Below are positions 1 through 10,215 of a stretch of 64,000 nt of DNA, piece by piece. This stretch comes from Kuschelorhynchus macadamiae (Eukaryota; Arthropoda; Insecta; Coleoptera; Curculionidae). The notes below the pieces were generated by a model, which saw nothing but the letters and a program-made list of their open reading frames with translations, searched no databases and was not told the DNA's origin. The number at the start of each line of letters is the position of its first letter. Within the stretch, counting starts at the first letter, position 1. The position numbers and the translations under genes were made by a program. The stretch covers positions 62,001 to 126,000 of the forward strand of contig JAUTXW010002103.1 of assembly GCA_030620095.1 (NCBI GenBank). Reading direction: 5' to 3'.

Positions 1-1339
1 ATTCTGAGTTTTTCTTCTTCAGTGAAAAGCATCATTATTAGGTATTATTTTTAATTTGACGTAAAACGTAAATAAAATATATTACTGTTATTCAAAATTA
101 ATAATTTTAATTTCAATTGACATTTCATGGCTAGAGTGATTCACATAATGGCTGAATTGCACCCACGGCCACTCACGGCTATCTAGATCCAATAAAATAA
201 GTTAAGCACCTCATAAGCAGTTATTTTGAAGACGAATAGTTCAAAAACTACTGTTCCAAATATAGACATGTTACATATTTTTGAAAAGAGGACGATGAGG
301 CGCATCTAAAAATTTAAAAATATACATGGTGTTCCAACAAAGTTCATGGTGATTTCTATATTTTCCGATAGTCATTTGTTTTTCATTTTAGCATGGTGTA
401 AATCTTCAGATGAAATCCTACAACTTTCGAATTAACCACTTTTTTATATCTTTTGAAATACAAAATTTAAGGGGGCTGGCGAATTACAATTTACATAGCC
501 CTATAAGTTTTCAATTTATTTAAATAGTTTGCTTTATTTACATTTGATAGACGCCCTATCATGATTTTGATTCCTTTTGATCAAATTTTGTCATAATAGT
601 GCTGAAATATTGGTAAATGGATTGTTCAGATGGAGGTGACCCCGTCGAGCAGCAACACGTTATAATTTGTTACGTGTTATTTTAAAAGTAAATACACATT
701 TTTAGATTTGCATGCTTGATGAATATAAATTACAATCCGAAAAGTAGTTATCTTCAGTCAACATTTGCGGTAATAACTGTTTGCTGTTAAGATGTCTTTT
801 ATTGTCAATTTACACTAAATAAAGTCTACTCTGAGTTAAAAATAACACTCTGAAATATATGGTTTATATGAAAGGTCTAGGTATCAATACGCTGTATACT
901 TCTAAGATATTTTTCGATATACACTGTGGCATAGAAATATACGAGTCGAACTTATATAATTTTTTTAATGGGACCTTATAAATTCTTATATTTTTATGAT
1001 TTACAAATTAATCTAAAAACAATTCTTGTATCTAAATTTTAACCGACTGTAATCCAAACGACCTGATTTATGATGATATGATTAGATCTTCGAGTAGGTA
1101 TGGCGTTACTTCAAGCGCTTCTTCCTGGGGAACCCCCACATCCCTTGGGAGCCCCTATCCCTGGGGAGTACCCCTATTCGAAGGACTAAAGAACATAAAC
1201 AGGTACCAAAGATATATAAACCTAATTCATTAAAACGCAAATTCTTAGAGATTCTGTTCCATACTGATATAAGGACAGAAACTGGACAAATAGTAATTAT
1301 TAATTTGTAGAGTACCAAGACAACGAAAAAGTAATTCAA
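1..1339. other. AT-rich stretch without a recognisable gene
   Basis: I see no convincing coding region on either strand. Around 355-620 there is a GGTGTTCC-type motif followed by AT-rich sequence, resembling the decayed ends of the mariner relatives elsewhere in the window, but no partner end is visible. Confidence 0.35.
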
Positions 1340-1830
1340 TCAAATCAAAAGGACTTTACACTTAACCAAGTCCACAGACGAGACAAAACGAATTTCAGGT
1401 AATATCTAGTGCTTTAAAGAATAATGGCTACACCACAAATCGCACCATAGAGAAAGCTATTAATGCACAGGTTTCCCGAACAACGAACAACAAAAATTAT
1501 GAACCGGGAAAGCAACGAGTAGTCTTACTATATGTAAAAGGCACAACAGACAGAATCGGAAGAATTCTTAGGAAACACAATATACAAACGATACACAAGC
1601 CACAAACAACTATAGGTAAACTACTTGGAAATCCAAAAGATAAAATCAAACTGGAAAACCACGGAGTATACAGTATTCTGTGCCAGGACTGTGAAAAGTT
1701 GTACGTGGGGCAAACTAACAGGCGAATATCAGCAAGAGTGGAAGAGCATAAACTCAGCATTAGAAATAAACAAACAACCTCAGCTTTATTCCTACATCAT
1801 CAGGAAACCGGCCATTAAATAAATTTCGAT
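1340..1830 (+). pseudogene. PLE-A upstream copy: RT end plus GIY-YIG endonuclease remnant
   Basis: Bases 1360-1520 align with the end of the downstream copy's RT (compare 3001-3150). Bases 1625-1815 read as a GIY-YIG endonuclease: a GVYSILCQDCEKLYVGQTNR-like core followed by an RISARVEEHK-like stretch. Frameshifts separate the two parts and no full ORF survives. GIY-YIG endonucleases cut target DNA for Penelope retrotransposition; this copy is certainly inactive. Confidence 0.75.
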
Positions 1831-2039
1831 GGGTGTAGGGAGATTGCCAATATAGAACATTATAGACCAGAATAATCCGAGAAGCCATAGAAATTGAAAA
1901 ACAAGGTGATTTGAATAAAAGGGACGAATCATTAAAACTACCAACAGTATGGAAGACAATAATTGACAAATCTAAAATGGCAAAAACTCAAGGGCAATTA
2001 GCACAACAAAAACAGCACCATCCGGAAAACATATATAAC

Positions 2040-2237
2040 GATCAACGTCTGCGCAGATATAACCTTCGGCCCCGAGTGGGGGTATAAAAGGAAGCGTCGC
2101 AGTCTCTATTCGGACGCGAGAAAGAAAGCTTCGAAAATGGCAAATGTGATTTTGGCGAAACGTCAGCAAAACTGTTCTTTTCAGAACGACAGTAGTGAAC
2201 GGATGTACACCCGGAATGAAAACACATTATATATATA
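2040..2237 (+). promoter_or_regulatory. PLE-A terminal unit (pLTR) 1 with TATA box
   Basis: A block of about 200 bp repeated at 3630-3870 and, as fragments, at 40557-40682 (reverse), 51640-51732 and 54394-54449. It contains TATAAAAG at 2083-2090 preceded by a G-run, then CTCTATTCGGACGCGAG, and a GGCGAAACGTCAGC motif near 2153. The TATA box suggests that this unit drives the copy placed downstream of it, as proposed for Penelope pLTRs. It ends in a short TA run. Confidence 0.65.
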
Positions 2238-2241
2238 ACCA

Positions 2242-3236
2242 AAAATTCACAAACCAGGAGTGCCCATCAGACCTATTGTTAGCGCTATTAATTTGCCTTT
2301 ACAGACTAACTAGAAAAGTACCTTGTGGATATTATGCAACCGACTGTGGAAAAAGCTGAATAATATGTAAAAAATTCAGAGCATTTTACCCGAAATATAC
2401 GAGACGTCATTCTTGAAAAAGACGACATCATAGGAAGCCTATGATGTTAAATCGTTGTATCCTAGCATTCCCATCGACGAAGCACTGGACAAGAGTGCTA
2501 TGAACGAGGATTTTTCGGCCCATATAATACAACTGTCAGAGCATTGTCTTAAAAATACTTATTTCTCATTTAACGGGCAAATGTACAAACAAATAGACGG
2601 AGCTCCAATGGAATCCTCACTATCACCAGTGGTGGCCAATCTATGTATGATATCCTTCGAGAAAGAAGCTCTTGAGAAAGCAAATCTGAAGCCCAAAATT
2701 TGGCTCCGTTACGTGGAAGACATATATATCATATGGCAACACGGTAATGCAGAACTTGACAACTTTCTAACTCACGTAAATTCAATAAATCCTAAAATAC
2801 AATTTACGCTAGAGTTAGAGCAAAAAACAAACTCCCATTTTTAGACGTTTTGCTTACAAAACGGGACAATGGACACATTGAATACACCGTTTATAGGAAA
2901 CTAACATATACTGACAGATATTTGAATGCTGGATTACACCACCATCCAGCACAAATTCAAGCCGTGGCCAATACCCTCATATCTAGATCGGTGCGATTAA
3001 CTAATACACAAACGAGACATGATGAACTTAATATAATATCTAGTGATTTAAAGAAAAACGGTTTCACAAAACATGTCATGGATAAAGCCATTAATAAACA
3101 GGGTTCCCGAAGAAACAGCAAAGAATATGAACCCGGAAGACAACAAGAAGTCCTACCATATGTACCACAGACCGTATTGGCAGGATTCTTAGAAAACACA
3201 ATATACAAACAATTCATAAGCCACAAACAACCATAG
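2242..3236 (+). pseudogene. PLE-A reverse transcriptase (broken)
   Basis: The reading starts inside the RT at PKIHKPGVPIRPIVSA. Frame changes follow until 2455-2844, which holds the PSIP motif, GAPMESSLSPVVANL and the catalytic box, here YVEDIYIIW: the first catalytic Asp of the usual YVDD is Glu. Bases 2850-3236 continue with the LLTKRDNGHIEYTVYRKLTY thumb region after a one-base shift. Penelope RTs use the YVDD box for target-primed synthesis; the D-to-E change and the shifts make this copy dead. The N-terminal third of the RT is missing. Confidence 0.85.
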
Positions 3237-3580
3237 ATAAACTACTTGGAAATCCAAAAGATAAAATAAAATTGGAAAACCACGGAATATATAGCATCCC
3301 GGCCAAGATTGTGAAAAGTTGTATGTTGGGCAAACCAACAGACGAATATCAGCAAGAGTAGAAGAACATAAACTCATCATCAGAAATAAACAAACAACCA
3401 CTACCTATTTTTACATAATCAGGAAACAGGCCACAAAATAAACTTCGAAGGGTGTAAGGAGATTGCGCCAATATGGAGCACTATAGGACCAGAATAATCC
3501 GAGAAGCCATAGAAATAGAAAAACAAGGTGATTTCCATACTACTGGTAACCAATCATATATAAACCAAAAACCACAGAAA
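3237..3580 (+). pseudogene. PLE-A GIY-YIG remnant, downstream copy
   Basis: Follows the RT directly. Broken frames encode a KLLGNPKDKIKLENHGIYSI-like start and a LYVGQTNRRISARVEEH-like core (about 3295-3370), matching the upstream copy. Several indels and stops. The tail runs into the terminal unit that begins near 3630. Confidence 0.7.
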
Positions 3581-3629
3581 ATCAAGCGGCATTAGTCCAA
3601 CAACAACGTCCCAAAAATATAAACAATGA

Positions 3630-3979
<350 letters not shown>

Positions 3980-4012
3980 TATGATAAATTAAGGAATAAA
4001 TTCATTATCTTG

Positions 4013-4792
4013 GAAATTAAAAAGGTAATAGAAAAACGCTCGAACCCGTCGATTTAGATTTATTTTTACGCATATTTAGAAATTATTTTAAACTATACAT
4101 GGTCACTCACAAAAGTTGTACAACTGTCATCTTTAATTTTTTCAATACAACGCCTTATTTTTTTCTGCTGATTTGAATTCTCTATGAAATTCTAGGCATT
4201 TTTGGTATAACATAACCTATACTGAAAATCAACAGTTATCGAAATATGTTTATGGCAAGACGTATTATTTTTACCGATGAAGCAACGTTTACTTCCAATG
4301 GGACTGTAAGTTCGAAAAACTAATTTTGTTATACAAACTCGTGATCAGTATTCATTCAAAACAAATGTGTGTTGCGGAATTTATGGTTTTTCTAACTACT
4401 TACTTGTACGATTTTATTCATGAACTACCCATAAGTGAGAGGTTCCAAATATAGTACCAGCAGGATGGCGCACCATGCCACGGAGCAAGGGATGTAAGAC
4501 AATACTTAAATTTTATCTTTAATGGATGAGTAATCGACAGGTATTCTGATATTTTCCTGCCAGCTAGATCTCCGGACTTGAACTCTCTTGATTATTTCTT
4601 TTGGGGCTACTTAAAAGAGAAAGTGTATCTAAAGAGGCCATTTCAGAATGTTGATCACTTGGAGAGGGTAATTAGGGAAGAGATACAGGCCATAACGCTT
4701 GCCATGATTAGAAACGTTTTAAGAGAATTTTCTGTAAGAACGCTTACTTGTATGGAAAGAGATGGTGGATATGTTGAGGCAAATGTGCAGTA
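4013..4792 (+). pseudogene. Decayed DD40/41D mariner-like transposase, C-terminal half
   Basis: Scattered in-frame blocks: RRIIFTDEATFTSNG near 4255-4300 (first catalytic Asp), a QQDGAPCHGARDVRQYL block near 4463-4515 (second Asp), then 4578-4793 with SPDLNSLDYFFWGYLKEKVY (third Asp) and a C-terminus ending in ERDGGYVEANVQ. Stops and indels separate them. This C-terminus is the one typical of the other mariner relatives in the window. Confidence 0.75.
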
Positions 4793-4827
4793 ACGGAACA
4801 GTTAGTTTTTATTGTTAATTAAGTTAT

Positions 4828-5046
4828 TTACATGTAATATGTATTAGAATTAAAATCAGTGAAGTTATTTTCTACATTTCCAAAAGTCTTGAATTTAGTT
4901 AGAATATTCCCCACTGTTGTGAAATGTATAATTTTATCGGGGTGCCTGTTGTTAAAAATGTCTGCAGCTTCTCGAAATGTTTTATAAGTTTCTCCGACAA
5001 TTAAAATTATTTCAATTTTATCTTCTTTGCTTAATTTCAGCGGCAT
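4828..5046 (-). pseudogene. Isolated N-terminal (DUF4817-like HTH) exon of a mariner relative
   Basis: A clean 72-codon reading beginning MPLKLSKEDKIEIILIVGET and continuing with an AADIFNNRHPDKIIHFTTVG-like segment. This is the helix-turn-helix N-terminus that insect mariner relatives carry as a separate first exon. It faces the C-terminal relic at 4013-4792, so the two lie tail to tail rather than as one gene. A CCACCCTGTATA element end lies to its right at 5372. It probably belongs to the right inverted end of an element whose left end is lost. Confidence 0.6.
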
Positions 5047-5561
5047 TTCTTTTTACTATAATATTCAAACTGATGTTTCAATAAAGTAAATACAATATTG
5101 TGATTGACAATGGCAGTGACAATGCCATTATCAACAATCGATAAATAGGAAAATTTTGCTGGTATGTAGGTAGGAACAAAAGTAAGAAACTGGACTTGCC
5201 AGTAAGAAGCCAAAGTTTTACATTCCTTAAGAAGTGATTTCAGATAGGAAGCAACGAATCTAGTGCTAGATATGTTTTTTTATTCTAAGTAAGATTTTGT
5301 ATTACATTTTGCTATAAAATAAAAATTAAAGGTACTTTTCTCTTGAGTCAATTTCGATTCTTTGGAATTTTAGACCACCCTGTATATGCAATCTCAAGTT
5401 TGAATATTTTAATATTATTTTGGCAGAAAGCAGCTGTTCTCTCAATAAAATCATAAATCTGACATACAAATTATCGAGACCTGTTGAAAATGACCGGTAT
5501 TCCCTATTCGAATGAAGAAAAGTTTGACATGTTAGCGCTGTACTTGCAGGCAGGGTTGGGC

Positions 5562-5645
5562 GTCGACGCGTCGACTTTTATTGTCGACCTCGAAACGTCG
5601 ACAATACGTCGACTATGAAGTAAACGTCGACAAACGTCGACAATG
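5562..5645. repeat. Left subterminal GTCGAC cluster of the hAT element
   Basis: Seven copies of the palindrome GTCGAC within about 85 bp. Its mirror cluster lies at 9728-9836. In hAT elements subterminal repeats are transposase binding sites, so these are the likely binding sites. Confidence 0.8.
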
Positions 5646-5767
5646 TCACAGACGTGGTTTTGAGGTTAGGTTTGTAATTAGAAGAGAAGTGATTGATTAA
5701 TGAACGTTACAAGTGGTGGTTATTGTTTCCCTTTATCAGTTAATTGCAGTTCATTAAACTTTAAAAA

Positions 5768-8700
5768 ATGAGTGGCAGAAAGTGTAATAAAAACTTTCAA
5801 GAACTAAAGTTTGATCTGGTAAAAGTAAATGGCAAGCACGCCGCAAAATGTAGGCTATGTACAAATATTATAAAAAATACCGGTGCCGGAAGATTGCAAG
5901 GCCACAGGTGAGTAAAGTAAAATAGGGAATGAAGTGGCTGTGTACACGTAATATATAATCGAATTTCTTAAGGCTGAAAATGGTTATACATATTATATAT
6001 GTCATATAAATAACAATAGTGATAGTCAGTCAGTTGGTCGTTAGAACAGGGCTGGTCACTCTGGTCAGTCAGACCCAAAGTATGTAAAAAAATAAATTAC
6101 CTGCTAAGAATTCGTTAAGCCTTTTTTACAAATTTTAATAAGTTGATCGATAGCTCAGCGGTTAGTATATCGGAGTTAGGTCCCAAAGGTCCCTGGTTCA
6201 ATCCCGGCACAAGTCAAAACTTTTTTTTATTTTTTTTTGCTGACTGACGGGCGTTGTTCCGTGGACGTGAGCAGCGTTGAGAACGAGAACTAAATCTCTC
6301 CGATTTGCCTCAAATTTGGAGGGTAGTTGTATTTCGGTCCCCTGATTACGAAAATAATATAAAAAAAAAATTGTGGCCCCTAGGGGCCGAATTTTTTTTG
6401 AAACGTTGGAGCTATAAAATTTTTGTTCTGACAATTCTGAGTTATTTTCACTCTTATATAAAACCCCTTAGCGAATTTTCGTAGGGCCCCTAGAAATGCC
6501 CCTAGGGGCCATTTTTTTCTCAAAATTGCCGAAAAAAGGCGGAAGGAGTTTGAAATCTCGATATCGGTATGGGGTGGTTCGGCCAACTTTTATGCGATGT
6601 TTTTACCGTATACGAGGTTGGCCCCTGAGAGGCGCCCCTAGGGGCTGGGATTGTAAAAATTAAGTTAGCGCTCTCATATTCGAGGGTTAGATGGGCGGGG
6701 TGGATGCGAAAAAAAAAGTTTTATGACTTTTTTTTTCCATGCGCGCGTTTTCGGATTGCGCATGCGTAAACCTTTTTCGCTCTGGAAGGCAGACGCGTGG
6801 AGGTTTTTTTTTTAAATTTGTTGTTTTTTGCTGACTGACGGGCGTTGACTGACCGCGGTTTTAAGCTGCTCTCAACTACCCTAATCATCTGTCAAAAAAC
6901 TGGCCTTAAGAAATTCGTTGCGTTTTTTATGCGCTGGCTCTCCGTAGTCTCCGTCTAATAGGGGTTTATTAGAGCGTCTAGAAATACTATTTTTCCACTC
7001 TCGGCTAGGGTTACCAAATTTTTCACGGTCTAAAGGAGGACTTCTCTGACAACGTCATCAAAAATTTACCTTTTATACAGGGGGCATACAAAATACAAAA
7101 ATGTTACTTTGCGTAAAAGTAAAAATATCTCATTTTGCAAGGTACGAAAAAAGGCAGTCTTGTTACAAGTTTTTGCTTGAAGAATGAAGGCTCGCGTTAA
7201 TAAAAATTTAATTTTTAATACAGGGGGCATAAAAATGGTATTTTGCGTAAGAGTAGGTATGTGTCTCATTTTGCAAGATACGAAAAAAGTCACTCTTGAT
7301 AAATGTCTTTGCTTGAAAAATTAATGAGGTGCGCGTTATCACAAATTTATTTTTTTATACGGGGGGGCATGAAAAAATTAAAAAATGCTATTTTGCGTAG
7401 AGTAAAAATGTCTCATTTTGCAACATGAAAAAAGTCACTCTTGATAAAAGTTTTTGCTTCAAAAATTAATAAGGTTGGCTCCAATTACTGTAAGTAGCAA
7501 TTTTTTTCAGAAATATTTGTAAGGAAAGTTGTAATAAAAAGGTTAACGCTAATAACCAAACTCAAGAACAAGGTAATATCGGTTTCAAATCAATACCGGA
7601 TCCGGATGGCAGTGGTGGTACTGGCAGTGGTATAGTAAGTAAATTTAAAAACTTAAATAATAAGGTTATATTTATATAATATATTTTGTTTTATTAAGGG
7701 TAACAAACCAGTGTAAGGACAAGGAGTACTTAGTTCTAGAAGATGGCTCTCTTACTCCAGCTGGTGCAATTGTTGATTCTAATCTATTGAATGAAAGCTG
7801 CTCTGAAAATCTGTCCGAAAATATTTCAAATAATTTGGAAGATGTAATTAAAATAAGTTCGGGCACGACTCCAAAGTCTCCAAAAAGAAACTTGTTTACG
7901 ACATTAACGCCTAATAAAAAACCTAAATTAGTCGCTTCTAATATAGAATCAGAATCTTCAGCTACGTCCGAAAATTATGTCAACAATCTAGAGCTTCTAG
8001 AAGTTATTGACACTGATAGTATCTCTCCTAACTTTACCCCATCTGGAAAAAATAATAGTCGGTTGCTTAAAAAATCGAAAAAAATTACGGATTACGTTGA
8101 TATTTTGAAAGAGAAGGAGGAAGAAAAAATAGATCTAGCACTCTCTAAATTTATGTTTGGATGTAACCTACCTTTCAGGGTTATTGAATCACCCCTATTT
8201 AAAAACTTTATAAAAACAATACGTCCTGCATATGTGGATAAAATACCAGGACGTAAAAAACTCAGCACAACACTTTTAGAAAAATGCTATGGAGAGTGTA
8301 TCGATAGTACCCGCAAAAAGGTACACTCAGATTCGGTTATTTTGTGTGATGGTTGGAAGAATTCATCAAGCAACACCAAGACTGTGGTTACTATGTTGCA
8401 TTCAACAGATGGTGAAACCGGATTTATTGATGCATGGGATTTAACAACTGAATCGGAAACTGCAGAAAAACTTGCAGAAATAATTATAAAATCTAGAGAA
8501 ATTGTCAAAGAAAAATACAACGTTGACGTGTACGCTGGTGTTTCCGATAATGCTAGTGCGATGGTTAAAATGGGGTCTCTTTTGAAACATTGCATGTGGC
8601 ACAGTACATGCAGTAGTCATACAGGTAATCTTTTGGCAAAGGACATCCTAGATAAAGGGTTAGTTGACAACGTTGTTGTTGTACTTAAGGAATTCAAGCA

Positions 8701-9565
8701 ACCTGATTTTGAAAAGATGATTATATCGAAAGGGGGGCGAAGAATTAAACTTCCTGCTGAGACGCGCTGGTGCTCATATCGTGATGCATTCAAGAGTCTC
8801 ATACAAAACCTATCTTACATGAAACAAATTTCAGCAGCTACAAGGAAAAAGATTAAGCCTAAAGTTACCGAATTAATCTTCAATGACGACTTTATTGACG
8901 ATGTCCAAAAAAATTTAGATATACAGAATCCAATTTGCAACCTTGTCAATACCTGTCAGAATGCTGATACGTCGCTAGCAGATGCTGTAAACCTTTGGTT
9001 AAATTTTGAGGTGCCAGAAGTTTTCGCAAACAAACTAAAAAACCGGCAAGGCATGGCGCTAAACGTTTATGCATTAACTGCATATTTTTTTCATCCAACA
9101 TACGACAACAAAGGCATAGAAGAATGGGATAAATTCAATACAAGATCAGGTATAGTATTTTTAAAATTATCTGTAGTTCTATTATTGTGAGTTATTAAAA
9201 TTGTTGAAATGTATAGCAGTACTCCTACTTAAACTTTTTCATTTTTTCTTGTGAAAATAACCACTAATATTTTTTTAGGCATATTTGCAACACTTTTTGA
9301 AAAAAAGGTAAACAAGCCGTTAGTGTTTTGGAGAATGGCCCAGATGGAGTGCCCAGTCTTAGGGAGCTTGGCTCTTAAGTTACTCAAAATTCCTGCATCT
9401 TCTGCGCAACTTGAGCGCTTGTTCTCAAACTGGGGATATATTCACACACCTCTTCGAAATAGACTATCATTCGAACATTCGAAAATGTTGGTCCACTTAT
9501 ATTTTACCCTCCAAAGTGAGAATACTGAAAGGAATGTTGATTACGATATTTCTGATTCTGATTGA
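5768..9565 (+). CDS. hAT-family transposase, four predicted exons, 662 aa
   Basis: Proposed exons are 5768-5907, 7511-7634, 7712-9149 and 9279-9565. Joined, they read without a stop: 140, 124, 1438 and 287 bp. Exons 1-2 form a BED zinc finger (C28, C31, H46, C50) that should bind the element's ends. Exon 3 carries a DUF659-like region (CNLPFRVIESPLF near aa 238), LCDGW near aa 299, VSDNASAM near aa 365 and a CSSHTGNLLAKDI motif. Exon 4 holds the C-terminal hATC dimerisation domain (SSAQLERLFSNWG near aa 607). The intron 9150-9278 joins Arg-Ser-Gly exactly. The exon 3 acceptor is the least certain: an AG at 7697-7698 is stronger but out of phase, so I chose 7710-7711. Confidence 0.85.
6145..6215 (+). 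other. tRNA-derived sequence (SINE head or tRNA pseudogene)
   Basis: Contains an A-box-like TAGCTCAGCGG and a B-box-like GGTTCAATCCC at tRNA spacing, followed by a T-rich run. The acceptor ends do not pair and no clean anticodon arm forms, so it is not a functional tRNA. It lies in intron 1 of the hAT transposase. Confidence 0.55.
6375..6645. repeat. Repeated palindrome CCCCTAGGGG
   Basis: GGCCCCTAGGGGCC or close forms at 6375-6388, 6498-6510 and 6634-6645, within otherwise AT-rich intron sequence of the hAT transposase gene. Two phrases beginning GCTGACTGACGGGCGTTG occur at 6239 and 6829 around it. The function is unknown; it may be part of an older nested insertion. Confidence 0.6.
7061..7484. 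repeat. Three-copy tandem repeat, about 141-bp period
   Basis: Copies start near 7061, 7203 and 7343. Each has a GGGGGCAT box, a TTTTGCGTA box, TCTCATTTTGCAA, a GAAAAAAG..CACTCTTG segment and TTTTTGCTTGA. It sits at the end of hAT intron 1, just before the exon 2 acceptor. Confidence 0.8.
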
Positions 9566-9727
9566 TTCAGCATTCCATTCACTTAGTGACGTAGAAGATT
9601 AAGGATTTTTTATCAGATGTTTAGTTGTTTTTAGTAAATGTTTATTATATGGTCTATGGTTTTGGTTTGGTAGTTTTAATATAACGTTTAACTTTAACTG
9701 TAGCTTTAATTTTTGTACCAAATTAAT

Positions 9728-9836
9728 TGTCGACATTGTCGACACTGTCGACGTTGACGACGTCACTTAGTAAGTCGACGTCGACACCATAGTTGACGCG
9801 TCAACAATTAAATTGTCGACGTGACATTCTCGACGT
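9728..9836. repeat. Right subterminal GTCGAC cluster of the hAT element
   Basis: Six exact GTCGAC copies plus near copies (GTTGAC, GTCAAC) in about 110 bp just inside the right inverted repeat. Confidence 0.8.
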
Positions 9837-10215
9837 CGCCCAACCCTGCTTGCAGGCACACAGAAACGCCGACATTACCTCAGCAAGGTATTTGGAGATG
9901 TACCCCGAAGTTAATCTGTGCCGAAGTAATAATGTAAGAAAGAATATTATAGATCAGACATGAGACAACATCAACTGATTCAAAGGAACGACTGACTTAA
10001 TGGTTATTTATTTCTGGCGAGTGTCGCTTTCTGCTGTATCACGTACACCGTTATAAAAGGCGTGGTTGACACTTTTATCTGTTTTGTCAATTTATGAAAC
10101 TGGACTGAGCTAATTAAATATTGACTTCACGGAATATCGTTAGTTATTTTGGAATGTAAGTATTATTTTGCTCGTAGACAGGATTAGAAAAATTATTTTA
10201 ATTAGGTTTTATGTA

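Larger units (their letters stand above)
5551..9848 (+). mobile_element. hAT element, apparently complete, 4298 bp
   Basis: Terminal inverted repeats begin CAGGGTTGGGCGTCG and end CGTCGCCCAACCCTG. They are flanked by a perfect 8-bp target duplication CTTGCAGG at 5543-5550 and 9849-9856, the hallmark size for hAT. The interior encodes a spliced transposase with BED, DUF659-like and hATC regions. Subterminal zones at both ends are packed with GTCGAC. No frameshift is evident in the proposed exons, so this copy may be recent or still functional. Confidence 0.92.
5491..9967 (+). pseudogene. Mariner-relative first exon split by the hAT insertion
   Basis: Bases 5491-5550 read MTGIPYSNEEKFDMLALYLQ and the reading resumes after the hAT element at 9857 with HRNADITSARYLEMYPE, continuing to a stop at about 9966. 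Removing 5551-9848 and one copy of the 8-bp duplication restores one uninterrupted DUF4817-like N-terminal exon. The rest of that transposase is not found downstream; the next element starts at 10216. Coordinates span the two halves and the insertion. Confidence 0.75.

Noticed and set aside
2100..2170. Hammerhead ribozyme in the PLE-A terminal unit
   Set aside because: GCGAAACGTC and a possible stem II exist, but the CUGANGA box reads TCGAAAAT-like and stem I is absent. At most a decayed motif.
6145..6215. Functional tRNA gene
   Set aside because: A and B boxes are present, but the acceptor stem does not pair and the anticodon arm is poor. Called tRNA-derived instead.
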